Below, one piece after another: positions 56,301 through 64,000 of a stretch of 64,000 nt of DNA. This stretch comes from Streptomyces sp. RerS4 (GTDB lineage: Bacteria > Actinomycetota > Actinomycetes > Streptomycetales > Streptomycetaceae). The notes under the pieces were generated by a model. The model was not told where the DNA came from. It saw only the letters and a program-made list of their open reading frames with translations, and did no database searches. Location: positions 3,823,501 to 3,887,500 of the forward strand of contig NZ_CP097322.1 of the NCBI RefSeq assembly GCF_023515955.1, written 5' to 3'. Positions within the stretch are counted from its first letter, which is position 1. Every line of letters starts with the position of its first letter. The translations under genes were made by a program, and so were the position numbers.

Positions 56301-56659
56301 CCCCGAGGCCGGACTCGCCACCATCGCCCCCGCCTTCGCGACGGCCGTCACCGCCCGCTGCGCCGAGCGCGTCCTCGCCGGGATGGCCGAGACGGCGGCG
56401 CTGCTGCTGGCCGACGCGGGCCGCGCGGCCGAGAGCGTACGGGCCCTCGCGGCCGCCGGCGCCTGGCGCGGCGACGACCCCGGTCGGTGCCGGAGCGGGT
56501 CGTCGTGAAGGACCTCCCGGCCCGCACCTCGCCGTCCTCGGCCCGGCCGCGCACGAACGCGCCCACCGGGCCGGGCAGCGCCTCGCACCGGCCGACGTCG
56601 CCGCCGAACTCGCGGTCGCCGCCGGGCTCGGCGCCGCCGCCGGGCTCAGCGGCAGCTGA
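53373..56659 (+). CDS. AfsR/SARP-like regulator (OmpR-type HTH, BTAD, NB-ARC, TPR), frame broken at four points
   Basis: One gene of about 1095 residues when repaired. An OmpR-type winged helix (VRYLILGVTEARDE onwards) and BTAD domain (RLREALALWRGPALADLPEP) come first. The STAND ATPase follows with GPGGSGKTRLAEHA (Walker A), LLLVLDNCEHV (Walker B) and GLPLAIELAAARLRLL. TPR-like repeats reach a C-terminus ending AAGLGAAAGLSGS. The reading frame changes at about 53744, 54177-54182, 56478-56481 and 56533, each time by one missing C. Such proteins switch on secondary-metabolite or stress genes. Either a sequence error or a decayed copy; I favour error because the protein is otherwise intact. Confidence 0.75.
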
Positions 56660-58646
56660 TCACCGCGTCCGCCCAGCTCGCCAGCGTCGGCAGGTGCCCC
56701 TGCCCGACCTGCTCCACCACCAGCCGTACGCTTTTCCGTCCGGTCAGCGGCACCGCCACGGCCGCGGGCAGGTCCCCGTACCCGAGCGCCTCGGAGCGCC
56801 ACAGCCGCTGCCCGTCCGCGTAGACGGAGAAGCGGAGCCGGCCGTCGGTCAGCAGCGACAGCCCGTCCACACCGGCCCGCGCCGAGAAGCTCGCGCACTG
56901 CCGGTTGAGGGTGATCTCCACCGAGGAACGGGAGTGGACGGTGATCCCCTGCGCGAACCGCCGCCCCCCGACCTCCAACCCCCACCGCTGCCACACCCAG
57001 CTGCTGCGCCACGTCTCCACCTCGGGACCGGTGTGCGAGCCCAACGGCGCGTGCCCGAGCGACGCCAGCCGGAACCCCTCCGCCGGCGCGGGCGAAGGCG
57101 GCGGCGACGGCTTCGCCCGCGACGGGGTGGGCGAAGGCGGCCGCTTCGACGGGCTCACCGAGGCGGCCGGACGCGACGCCGGCGGCGCGGAGGGCTTCGC
57201 GCTCGGCTTCACGCTCGGCTTGGCGCTCGGCTTCGCCGGTACGGGTCCGGGCGCCGCCGGTGCCGGATCGCCGGGCGGCAGCGTCGCGGGCGGGGTGGAG
57301 GCGGGCTTCTTCGGGGTCAGGGGCGCCACCGCGCTCGGGGCGGGCAGGGCGCGCTCCGGCGGCTCGGACTCGTCCCCGGCCAGGGCGAACACCACCCCGG
57401 CAGCGGCGGCCACCGCTATTCCGGCGGCGATGGCGGCCTTGGCCGGCAGCCCCAGCCCCTCGGAAACAGCGGCCCCACCGGCCCCGCCGGCCCCTCCGGC
57501 AGCCCCACCGGCCCCTCCGGCACTCCCCGCCCCCGCTGCCCCAGCCGCACCACCGGCAGCGGCCGCACCCCCCGCACCCGCAGCCCCACCGACACCGGCC
57601 GTACCCCCCGCACCCAGCACCCCGCCCCCCGACGCGGCGGCGGCAGCACCACCCGCCCCGGCGGCGGCGACCCCACCGGCCACCACCCCGGCCGCCTTGG
57701 CGGCGTACCCGGCGGCGAACCACCCGATGACCGCGACCGGCAGCAGGGCGGGAATCCCGGCGTTGACGTCCTTGAGCTCCCCGGCGGCCAGGCGGCACTG
57801 CGCGCACTCCTCCAGGTGCTTGCGCAGCCCCCGCTCCGCCCGCATCCGCAAGCCACCCCGCGCGTACGCCCCGAGTCGGTCCGCGTACCGCGCGCAGTCG
57901 CCGCCCGCGCTCAGCGCGGAACTCACGTGCGCCTGGAGGTACGCCTGCTTGAGGCCCTCCCGCGCCCGACTGGCCAGTACCGCCGTCGCGTTGGCGCTCA
58001 GCCCGAACAGCGGGGCGATCGCACTCGGCGAAGCCTCCTCGACCGTGGTGTGCCACAGCACGGCCTGCCACCGTTCGGGCAGGCTCCGGAAGGCCTGCAG
58101 GGCGAGCGACTGCTCCGCCTCGTGCATCGCCCGTACGTCGGCGCCCAGTTCCAGCGTGTCGTCGCCCGACAACGCGCCCTCCGCGCCCATGGCGGCCTGC
58201 TCGGCGAAGACCGCGAAGTCCTCGACCAACTGCTCGCGCCTGGCGGTCTTCGCCCACGCGGCGGCCACCCGGCGCACGGTGGTCAACAGGTAGGCCCGCA
58301 CCGAGTGGTCGGGTCCCGCGCCGCCCCGTACCGCCTGGAGGGTACGGGCGAACACCTCGGCGGTCAGGTCGTCGGCGGTGTGCCCGTCGCGACAGCAGGT
58401 GCGCGCGTAACGGCGTACGGCGTCGGCGTGCCGACGGAACAGTTCCTCGTACGCGCCGTCGTCACCGCCGCGCATCCGGGCGATCAAGTCGGCGTCGGAC
58501 GGCGGCAGATCGGCGCCCGAGGAACCGGGAGCCGCATGCCGGCCGCCCCCTTCGCGCTGCGCCGGAACCTGCCGGGCGGGCAAAGTGCCCTCCCCCACGT
58601 CGCCTCCGGCGCCCCCGGGAGCCCCGTCCTGCCCGTCAACGCTCAT
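56646..58646 (-). CDS. Membrane-tethered ECF sigma factor with zinc site and NPCBM domain
   Basis: 666 residues. Sigma region 2 lies at about 53-120 and region 4 at about 176-237 (LPERWQAVLWHTTVEE, SANATAVLASRAREGLKQAY). An anti-sigma-like zinc site follows, H277-x3-C281-x2-C284, then a hydrophobic segment (about 298-325), a Gly/Ala-rich stretch, a second hydrophobic segment (about 402-423), and a Pro/Ser/Lys wall-spanning linker. At 524-666 is an NPCBM carbohydrate-binding domain (ending LASWADAVISCR). Sigma factor, inhibitor-like module and external sensor are one chain. With two membrane passes the NPCBM would face inside, so probably only one segment spans. It overlaps the AfsR-like gene by 14 bp, tail to tail. 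Confidence 0.85.
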   Translation of the reverse strand: MSVDGQDGAPGGAGGDVGEGTLPARQVPAQREGGGRHAAPGSSGADLPPSDADLIARMRGGDDGAYEELFRRHADAVRRYARTCCRDGHTADDLTAEVFARTLQAVRGGAGPDHSVRAYLLTTVRRVAAAWAKTARREQLVEDFAVFAEQAAMGAEGALSGDDTLELGADVRAMHEAEQSLALQAFRSLPERWQAVLWHTTVEEASPSAIAPLFGLSANATAVLASRAREGLKQAYLQAHVSSALSAGGDCARYADRLGAYARGGLRMRAERGLRKHLEECAQCRLAAGELKDVNAGIPALLPVAVIGWFAAGYAAKAAGVVAGGVAAAGAGGAAAAASGGGVLGAGGTAGVGGAAGAGGAAAAGGAAGAAGAGSAGGAGGAAGGAGGAGGAAVSEGLGLPAKAAIAAGIAVAAAAGVVFALAGDESEPPERALPAPSAVAPLTPKKPASTPPATLPPGDPAPAAPGPVPAKPSAKPSVKPSAKPSAPPASRPAASVSPSKRPPSPTPSRAKPSPPPSPAPAEGFRLASLGHAPLGSHTGPEVETWRSSWVWQRWGLEVGGRRFAQGITVHSRSSVEITLNRQCASFSARAGVDGLSLLTDGRLRFSVYADGQRLWRSEALGYGDLPAAVAVPLTGRKSVRLVVEQVGQGHLPTLASWADAVISCR

Positions 58647-59011
58647 CGCGGCAGCCCCCGCACGACACACTCGAACCGGTACACCGATCCAGCGTGTCAC
58701 ACGGCACCGGCCCCCCGGTCCCGTCCGCGGAGCATCCACCCGTCCGGGCGCGCTCCCGCCCCCTGACCAGGTCGCCGACCGGTGCCTCACCCCTACGGGC
58801 GACTCCCCGCGACGGTCCCCCCGTTGACGCGCACCGGCACCCCGGCGCCCCACATCGGGCAGCGACCACAGCGAACACAGCGACCACGGCGCACACACCG
58901 AACCCGGTGCACACACACCGAACAGGAAGGAAGAAAGAAGCGCCCCGCGCGGAACCCCCCGCGCGAAGCGCCCCTCACCTCACTCGCGGGCACCTCACCC
59001 ACGAGCCTCCG
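58647..59011. other. Intergenic region between sigma gene and atrA
   Basis: 365 bp without a gene. It holds AC-rich short repeats (CACACCGAAC at about 58894 and 58914) and a GC stem GCGCGG/CCGCGC at 58947-58964 that may end atrA transcription. The promoter of the sigma-factor gene should lie in its left half; I see no clear -10/-35 pair. Confidence 0.35.
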
Positions 59012-59821
59012 TCAGGCCGTACGCGAACGCAGGCCCTCCAGCAGGATGTCGAGCAGCCGGGCCGAAGCAGCGGCCTGCTGCTGCGGGTCCGGCAGCGCCG
59101 GCGCGGCGGTGGCGATCACCAGCAGCACATCGGCCACCGTGACGTCGGTCCGCAGCTCCCCGGCCTCCCGGGCCCGGTCCACGAGCCGGCCGACGACCTC
59201 CAGCAGCGCACCCGCCCCGGCGTCCTCCGACGGCTCGTCCTCGACGGAGCTCCGCGAACCCACGACGCGCAGCTCCGGTGTCGAGCCGGCGACGGCCCCC
59301 TTCACCGCACCGTTCGCCGCACCACCCGCGACGGCCTGCCGCTGCTGCGGAACCCGCGCGGCGGTCTCCTCCGCGTCCTCGGCCGCCGCCCCGACCCGCA
59401 GCACCTGCGGCGGCAGCAGCCGCCCGGCACCGGAGGCGACGGAGGTGCGCAGGAAGCGCGACAGCGCCTGCCACGGCTCCTCCTCCTGCCCCAGGGCGGA
59501 CTGGGCCTGCTCGGTCAGTCGGGCGGTCTCTTCCTCGGCTATGCGCCGGACCAGGACGTCCTTGCTCGGGAACCGCCGGTAGACGGTGCCGACACCCACC
59601 CGCGCGCGCCGCGCCACGTCCTCCATCGGAGCCCCGTAGCCGAGCTCGCCGAAGACCTCGCGGGCCGCCCGCAGGACGTGCTCCAGGTTGCGCTGCGCGT
59701 CGACGCGCAGGGGCGTGGACCGACCCACACCGTGGGTGGTGGCGCCCGTCATCACGCGCCCGCCGCTCTCCGCGGTCGTGGACAGAGCGGTGGCAGAGCC
59801 ATGGAAATCGGAAATGTGCAT
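59012..59821 (-). CDS. atrA: TetR-family regulator AtrA
   Basis: 269 residues from the ATG at 59821, with GGGGGA 5-6 bp upstream. The HTH lies at about 50-95: DVARRARVGVGTVYRRFPSKDVL is the recognition segment. The C-terminal ligand domain is long and contains an Ala/Gly-rich insert (about 165-200). The symbol comes from context: a TetR gene divergent from an NDH-2 gene and beside a SpoIIE phosphatase is atrA (SCO4118) in S. coelicolor as I recall. AtrA activates actinorhodin and other antibiotic genes and responds to metabolism. Its site on its own promoter is not evident to me. Confidence 0.8.
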   Translation of the reverse strand: MHISDFHGSATALSTTAESGGRVMTGATTHGVGRSTPLRVDAQRNLEHVLRAAREVFGELGYGAPMEDVARRARVGVGTVYRRFPSKDVLVRRIAEEETARLTEQAQSALGQEEEPWQALSRFLRTSVASGAGRLLPPQVLRVGAAAEDAEETAARVPQQRQAVAGGAANGAVKGAVAGSTPELRVVGSRSSVEDEPSEDAGAGALLEVVGRLVDRAREAGELRTDVTVADVLLVIATAAPALPDPQQQAAASARLLDILLEGLRSRTA

Positions 59822-60161
59822 ATGTATCCCCCGGTAATCATTTTGTCTCCCCCCGGAGACACTCCCCGCCTTCACGTCGAGGGGGCCACGGTCGTGAGGC
59901 CCTGGTCCTACTCTCGACGAGATACGAACATAGTTGAGCCAGAGTCAATTCAGAAGAGGCAGCCCCGGACGGAGCACCGCCCGATCGGAGCATTCACCCC
60001 CACTTTTCCGCCGCAAGCCTCCGGAATCACCCCCTCCGCACGCTCTGACCTGCGGACCTTCCCCCAGATTCGACCCCCCCGACCACCCCGTCACGCGGCC
60101 CCCTCCGGTCACACAATTTGTCGGGGCTGTGGACAAACTCCCGGCCAGGAGGCGTCATGGG
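59822..60161. promoter_or_regulatory. Divergent promoter region atrA / ndh
   Basis: 340 bp. The one AT-rich core, CGAGATACGAACATAGTTGAG at 59919-59939 and its flank to 59958, is the likely promoter or operator zone. The right half (59960-60140) is C-rich and unstructured. Both genes could be controlled by AtrA from here. Confidence 0.4.
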
Positions 60162-61580
60162 ATGGTGAAGGCTGCTAACTCCCGAGGCGACGCCCCCGGT
60201 ACCCCGCCCCGCACGCGCATCCTCGTCGTCGGCGGCGGTTACGTCGGCATGTACACGGCCCTACGGCTCCAGCGAAAGCTGAGATCCGGCGAAGCCGAGG
60301 TCACGGTGGTCACCCCCGAGCCGTACATGACGTACCAGCCCTTCCTCCCCGAAGCCGCGGCCGGCTCGATCTCCCCCCGCCACGTCGTGGTCCCCCTGCG
60401 CCGCGTCTTCGACCGCTGCCGCATCGTCATCGGCGAGGCCAAGCGCATCGACCACGCCAAACGGACCGCGACCGTCACCACCCTCGCCACCGCCGAGGAG
60501 GGCACCGGCGACATCGAGATCGCCTACGACGAACTCGTCCTCGCCCCCGGCTCCGTCTCCCGCACCCTCCCCGTGCCGGGACTCGCCGACTACGGCATCG
60601 GCTTCAAGACGGTCGAAGAGGCCATCGGCCTGCGCAACCACGTCATCGAACAGATGGACATCGCCTCCTCCACCCGCGACCCCGCCATCCGCGACGCCGC
60701 CCTCACCTTCGTCTTCGTCGGCGGCGGCTACGCCGGCGTCGAGGCACTCGGCGAACTGGAGGACATGGCCCGCTACGCCGCCCGGTACTACCACAACATC
60801 AAGGCCGAGGACCTGAAATGGGTGCTCGTCGAGGCCAGCGACCGGATCCTCCCCGAAGTCGGCCCCGAAATGGGCACCTACACGGTCCGCGAACTCCGCC
60901 GCCGCAACATCGACGTCCGCCTCGAAACCCGCCTCGAATCCTGCGAGAACCGCGTCGCCGTCCTCAGCGACGGCTCCCGCTTCCCCACCCGCACCGTCGT
61001 CTGGACCGCCGGCGTCAAACCCCACCCCGTCATCGCCGCCTCCGACCTTCCCCGCAACGAACACGGCCGCCTCGTCTGCACCTCCTTCCTCACCGTCGAA
61101 GGCGTCGAACACGCCTGGGCCGCCGGCGACGCCGCCGCCGTTCCCGACATCACCGCCCCAGAAGCCGGCCGCCTGTGCGCACCCAACGCCCAACACGCCG
61201 TGCGCCAGGCCAAACAACTCGCCGACAACCTCATCGCCGCCCTGCACGACGAAGTCCTCACCGAGTACGCCCACAAATACGCGGGCTCCGTCGCCTCCCT
61301 CGGCCTCCACAAGGGCGTCGCCCACCTCTACGGACGCAAGGTCAAGGGCTACCCGGCCTGGTTCCTGCACCGCGCCTACCACCTCAGCCGCGTCCCCACG
61401 TTCAACCGCAAAATGCGCGTCCTGGCCGAATGGACCCTCTCGGGGCTGTTCAAACGCGAGATCGTCTCCCTAGGCTCCCTCGAACACCCCAGGGCAGAAT
61501 TCGAACTCGCCGCCGGCGCCGGCCCCCGACACCCCGAACCCCGGCCCGCGCCCACCCCCCCGGAGGACGGACAGAGCTGA
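60162..61580 (+). CDS. ndh: NAD(P)/FAD-dependent oxidoreductase, type II NADH dehydrogenase
   Basis: 472 residues. The FAD motif RILVVGGGYVGMYTALRLQ is near residue 18 and the NADH motif FVFVGGGYAGVEALGELE near 187. TVVWTAGVKPHPV and HAWAAGDAAAVPD are the NDH-2 signatures. It feeds electrons from NADH to menaquinone without pumping protons; a C-terminal amphipathic region (NRKMRVLAEWTLSGLF) would hold it on the membrane. The ATG at 60162 is preceded by AGGAGG; an out-of-frame ATG at 60157 opens a 3-codon frame. It is divergent from atrA. Confidence 0.9.
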   Translation: MVKAANSRGDAPGTPPRTRILVVGGGYVGMYTALRLQRKLRSGEAEVTVVTPEPYMTYQPFLPEAAAGSISPRHVVVPLRRVFDRCRIVIGEAKRIDHAKRTATVTTLATAEEGTGDIEIAYDELVLAPGSVSRTLPVPGLADYGIGFKTVEEAIGLRNHVIEQMDIASSTRDPAIRDAALTFVFVGGGYAGVEALGELEDMARYAARYYHNIKAEDLKWVLVEASDRILPEVGPEMGTYTVRELRRRNIDVRLETRLESCENRVAVLSDGSRFPTRTVVWTAGVKPHPVIAASDLPRNEHGRLVCTSFLTVEGVEHAWAAGDAAAVPDITAPEAGRLCAPNAQHAVRQAKQLADNLIAALHDEVLTEYAHKYAGSVASLGLHKGVAHLYGRKVKGYPAWFLHRAYHLSRVPTFNRKMRVLAEWTLSGLFKREIVSLGSLEHPRAEFELAAGAGPRHPEPRPAPTPPEDGQS

Positions 61581-61641
61581 CGTCGACAGTGCGCTCGGCC
61601 CCACCGGACGTGTGACCATAGGTGGGCTCACCCCTGCACAC

Positions 61642-61682
61642 AGTGACATTTACGAGTGACATTCAACGAGTGACATTCACCG
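61642..61682 (+). repeat. Three direct repeats of AGTGACATTyAnCG upstream of the phosphatase gene
   Basis: AGTGACATTTACG at 61642, AGTGACATTCAACG at 61655 and AGTGACATTCACCG at 61669 are spaced 13-14 bp apart and end 41 bp before the GTG at 61723. A fourth partial copy (AGCGACAC) follows. The spacing of 1.3 helical turns and the position suggest an activator or repressor array. No -10 was identified. Confidence 0.6.
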
Positions 61683-61722
61683 AGCGACACCGCCCCCTGC
61701 GACACCACGAGGCTTGAACGCA

Positions 61723-63453
61723 GTGAACTTCACGCGCTGGAGCGCCCGGTTTCCCGGAACGCAGCGCCGCGCCGCCGCCCGGAACGAACACGCCGCCGCC
61801 CAGGCCAAACGGGGCGAAGGCTCCGTCCCGGCGGCCCGCGGCGAGGCCGGCCACTCCGTCACGCCCCCCGATGGCAGCCCCGCCGAAGCCACCGTCAGCG
61901 GCACCGGCACCGCGCCCCTGCCCGCCGTACCCGCCCTCGACGAGCTGTCCGCACGCGAGGTCCTCGGCCTGCTCCCGGCCCTCGTCGCCCTCGTCCACGG
62001 CCCCGAACACCGCGTCGCCTACGTCAACGACGCCTACACCGCCGGCTTCGGCCCCCGCACCACCGGCGTCCCCGCGCACCTCGCCCTCCCCGAACTCGGC
62101 GAGCTCGGCCTGCTCCCGCTCCTCGACCAGGTCCAGCGCAGCGGCAAGCCCCGTACCGCCAAGAACCGCACCGCCCCCGGCGGCGGCAGCTCGTACACCG
62201 TCACCTGTACCCCCGTCGACTTCCCCAAGGCCGCCGCCGACGACGAACCGGACTCCCACCACACCGGGATCCTCGTCCACCTCGCCGACGTCACCGACCA
62301 CGCCGAAGCCGTCGACCGCCTGCGCGCGAGCGAACGCCGCCAACGCGAAGCCGCCGTCACCCTCCAGCGCTCCCTCCTGCCCCAGGAACTGGAACAGCCC
62401 GACGACCTGCGCGTCGCCGCCACCTACCAGCCCGGCGGCACCGAAGCCGCCGTCGGCGGCGACTGGTACGACGTCATCACCCTCGGCGCCGGCCGCACCG
62501 CCCTCGTCATCGGCGACGTCATGGGCCGCGGCGTCCGCGCCGCCGCCGTCATGGGCCAGCTCCGCACCGCCGTCCGCGCCTACGCCCGCCTCGACCTGCC
62601 TCCGCACGAGGTACTCCAGCTCCTCGACGGCCTCGCCGCCGAGATCGACGCCAGCCAGATCGCCACCTGCGTCTACGCCGTCCACGACCCCAACGAAGGC
62701 CTGCTCGCCTACGCCTCCGCCGGCCACCTGCCCATCCTGGTCCGCGACGAGGACGGCACCGTACGCCGCGCCGCCGACCCCACCGGCCCGCCGCTCGGCA
62801 CCGGCGGCTGGCTCCACACCTCGGGCACCATCCCCCTCGGCCCCGGCTCCACCGCCGTCCTCTACACCGACGGCCTCGTCGAACGCCGCGGCGAGGACAT
62901 CGACGAAGGCGTCGCCACCCTCGCCCGCGCCCTCGCCGGCGCCCAGGGCACCCCCGCCGTCGTCTGCGACCGCCTCATGCGCGCCCTCGGCGTCGACGCC
63001 GACCACGACGACGACGTCGCCGTCATGGTCCTCCAGCAACCCGTCCGCACCGGCGCCGACGCCGAGCTGTTCCACAACGCCGCCCTCGAACTCCTCGGCG
63101 GCATCGAGGCCGCTCCGCGTGCCCGCGCCTTCGCCCAGGGCGTCCTGACCTCCTGGCGCTTCCCCGTCGAACTGTGCGACCTCGGCGTCCTGGCCGCGAG
63201 CGAGCTCGTCGCGAACTCCCTCCAGCACGGCACCCCACCCATGCGCCTGCGCCTGCGCCGCACCGACCGCCGCCTGATCATCGAGGTCACCGACGGCGAC
63301 GACCACCTCCCGCGCCACCGCCGCGCCGAACCCGCCGACGAGACCGGCCGCGGCATCTCGATCATCGCCACCATCTCCTCGTCCTGGGGCTCCCGCCGCA
63401 CCCCCGGCGGCGGCAAGGCCGTCTGGTGCGAATTCGCGCTACCGGACAAGTAG
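61723..63453 (+). CDS. PAS - SpoIIE phosphatase - HATPase (anti-sigma kinase-like) protein
   Basis: 576 residues. A PAS domain lies at about 75-205 (LVALVHGPEHRVAYVNDAYTAGF), a SpoIIE phosphatase at about 212-430 (AAVGGDWYDVI, LVIGDVMGRGVRAAAVMGQLR, AGHLPILV, LYTDGLVERRGEDID, DDDVAVMVLQ), and a RsbW-like HATPase at about 440-576 (LCDLGVLAASELVANSLQHG, ETGRGISIIATISSSWG). Phosphatase and kinase-like activities in one chain suggest control of an anti-sigma antagonist. The GTG at 61723 is preferred over the TTG at 61714 because GAGG at 61709 fits it. Confidence 0.92.
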   Translation: MNFTRWSARFPGTQRRAAARNEHAAAQAKRGEGSVPAARGEAGHSVTPPDGSPAEATVSGTGTAPLPAVPALDELSAREVLGLLPALVALVHGPEHRVAYVNDAYTAGFGPRTTGVPAHLALPELGELGLLPLLDQVQRSGKPRTAKNRTAPGGGSSYTVTCTPVDFPKAAADDEPDSHHTGILVHLADVTDHAEAVDRLRASERRQREAAVTLQRSLLPQELEQPDDLRVAATYQPGGTEAAVGGDWYDVITLGAGRTALVIGDVMGRGVRAAAVMGQLRTAVRAYARLDLPPHEVLQLLDGLAAEIDASQIATCVYAVHDPNEGLLAYASAGHLPILVRDEDGTVRRAADPTGPPLGTGGWLHTSGTIPLGPGSTAVLYTDGLVERRGEDIDEGVATLARALAGAQGTPAVVCDRLMRALGVDADHDDDVAVMVLQQPVRTGADAELFHNAALELLGGIEAAPRARAFAQGVLTSWRFPVELCDLGVLAASELVANSLQHGTPPMRLRLRRTDRRLIIEVTDGDDHLPRHRRAEPADETGRGISIIATISSSWGSRRTPGGGKAVWCEFALPDK

Positions 63454-63476
63454 CGACCAAGGAGCGACACGCAAAA

Positions 63477-63501
63477 GGGCCCGGTCCGACGGACCGGGCC
63501 C
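63477..63501. terminator. Terminator between the phosphatase and MFS genes
   Basis: GGGCCCGGTCC pairs with GGACCGGGCCC around a 3-nt loop, between two converging genes. Confidence 0.82.
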
Positions 63502-63517
63502 CACACCATCCAATGCC

Positions 63518-64000
63518 TTACACGGCCACCCGCTCGTCGGCGGAGGCAGCGCTCTTGACGACCACCACCGGCTCGGCGGCGGCCCGCGCCAACGACGGGT
63601 TGTCCTGCACCGGGCTCAGCCGCCTGCCGAGCCGCAGCGCCAGCCCCGCGATGCCCAGCGACACCAGCACGAAGATCCCGATGTAGAGCATCGGAACACC
63701 CGCACCCAGCGGCACCCCGAGCGGCCCCAGCGCCAGCGCCATCTGCTTCACCAGGGCGAAGGCCGAGTTGTACTGCCCGACCGAACCCTCCGGCGCCAGA
63801 TCCGCCACCAGCGGCGCCAGCGTCGGCGACAGCATCGCCTCACCGATACCGAACAGCGCGTACGTCGTGATGAACGCGGCGGCCGCCATCATCGCGCTGC
63901 CGTGCCCCAGCCCCGAGAACCCGGCGATCACCCATGCGACCGTCCAGATCAGCCCGACCAGGGCGATCACCCGCGACCGACGCCGCTTCTCGACCAGCTT
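63518..64000 (-). CDS. MFS transporter (C-terminal part)
   Basis: The last ~160 codons of a minus-strand gene that continues beyond base 64000. Four to five hydrophobic helices are visible (ALVGLIWTVAWVIAGFSGLG, AAAFITTYALFGIGEAMLSP, NSAFALVKQMALALGPLGVP, VPMLYIGIFVLVSLGIAG). FGIGEAMLSPTLAPLVADL is typical of the drug-efflux-type major facilitator group. The cytoplasmic tail is short. Substrate unknown. Confidence 0.85.
   Translation of the reverse strand, partial: KLVEKRRRSRVIALVGLIWTVAWVIAGFSGLGHGSAMMAAAAFITTYALFGIGEAMLSPTLAPLVADLAPEGSVGQYNSAFALVKQMALALGPLGVPLGAGVPMLYIGIFVLVSLGIAGLALRLGRRLSPVQDNPSLARAAAEPVVVVKSAASADERVAV

Overview
The window is a stretch of actinobacterial chromosome, almost certainly Streptomyces. 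The DNA is very GC-rich, GTG starts are common, and it carries Streptomyces markers: BldC, an Lsr2-family protein, the tetR gene of the atrA/ndh pair, SpoIIE-type phosphatases, an AfsR/SARP-type regulator and a valine dehydrogenase. From memory, and not checked by alignment, the gene order from dnaX to the right end follows the S. coelicolor SCO4067-SCO4121 core block.

Layout. (a) 0-4.1 kb looks accessory. It holds the tail of a serine hydrolase, then a TetR regulator with a clear palindromic operator, then two overlapping genes that together form one PEP-synthase-like phosphotransferase split into two proteins. A gene scrap and a tRNA-Ser end this part. (b) 4.1-23.7 kb is core: SRP RNA, dnaX, and the purine genes purD, purC, purSQL, purF and purM. 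Between these lie a two-component system bracketed by two tRNA-Gly genes, an Lsr2 paralogue, a pseudo-peptidase membrane protein and a dimethylformamidase-like protein. (c) 23.8-32 kb has a DUF3073 protein, valine dehydrogenase, an unknown protein, bldC with a long leader, and hrpA. (d) 32-39.5 kb has a DsbA/CcdA thiol-oxidation pair, three tRNAs, a zincin with two CrcB fluoride channels, a low-complexity lipoprotein, and a DEAD-box helicase whose tail is built from 147-bp repeats. (e) 39.5-50 kb has a decayed phosphatase, a lone CBM48-like protein, a two-domain VOC protein, initiator tRNA, a membrane phosphatase, an M23 peptidase, a PrsW protease, trmB, lhgO and a large HTH/TPR regulator. (f) 50-64 kb has an asparagine-synthase-like protein with a degenerate ATP loop, a block of GC-rich repeats, a frame-broken AfsR-like regulator, a membrane-tethered ECF sigma factor fused to a carbohydrate-binding domain, atrA, NDH-2, a PAS/SpoIIE/HATPase protein and the end of an MFS transporter.

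How the genes work together. The purine genes cover most of the route from PRPP to SAICAR and probably share strong promoters close to their GTG starts. The rest is housekeeping mixed with development and stress control. The most unusual items are the split dikinase module at the left end and the sigma factor with a built-in zinc site, membrane segment and sugar-binding domain.

Caution on the sequence itself. Every broken frame I could resolve (dnaX, a small secreted protein at 32.1 kb, the phosphatase remnant at 39.8 kb, and four points in the AfsR-like gene) is explained by one missing base, usually a C in a C run. This points to residual assembly deletions rather than true gene decay, except for the phosphatase remnant, which has other damage as well. 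No CRISPR array, insertion sequence, phage or antiphage island was found.
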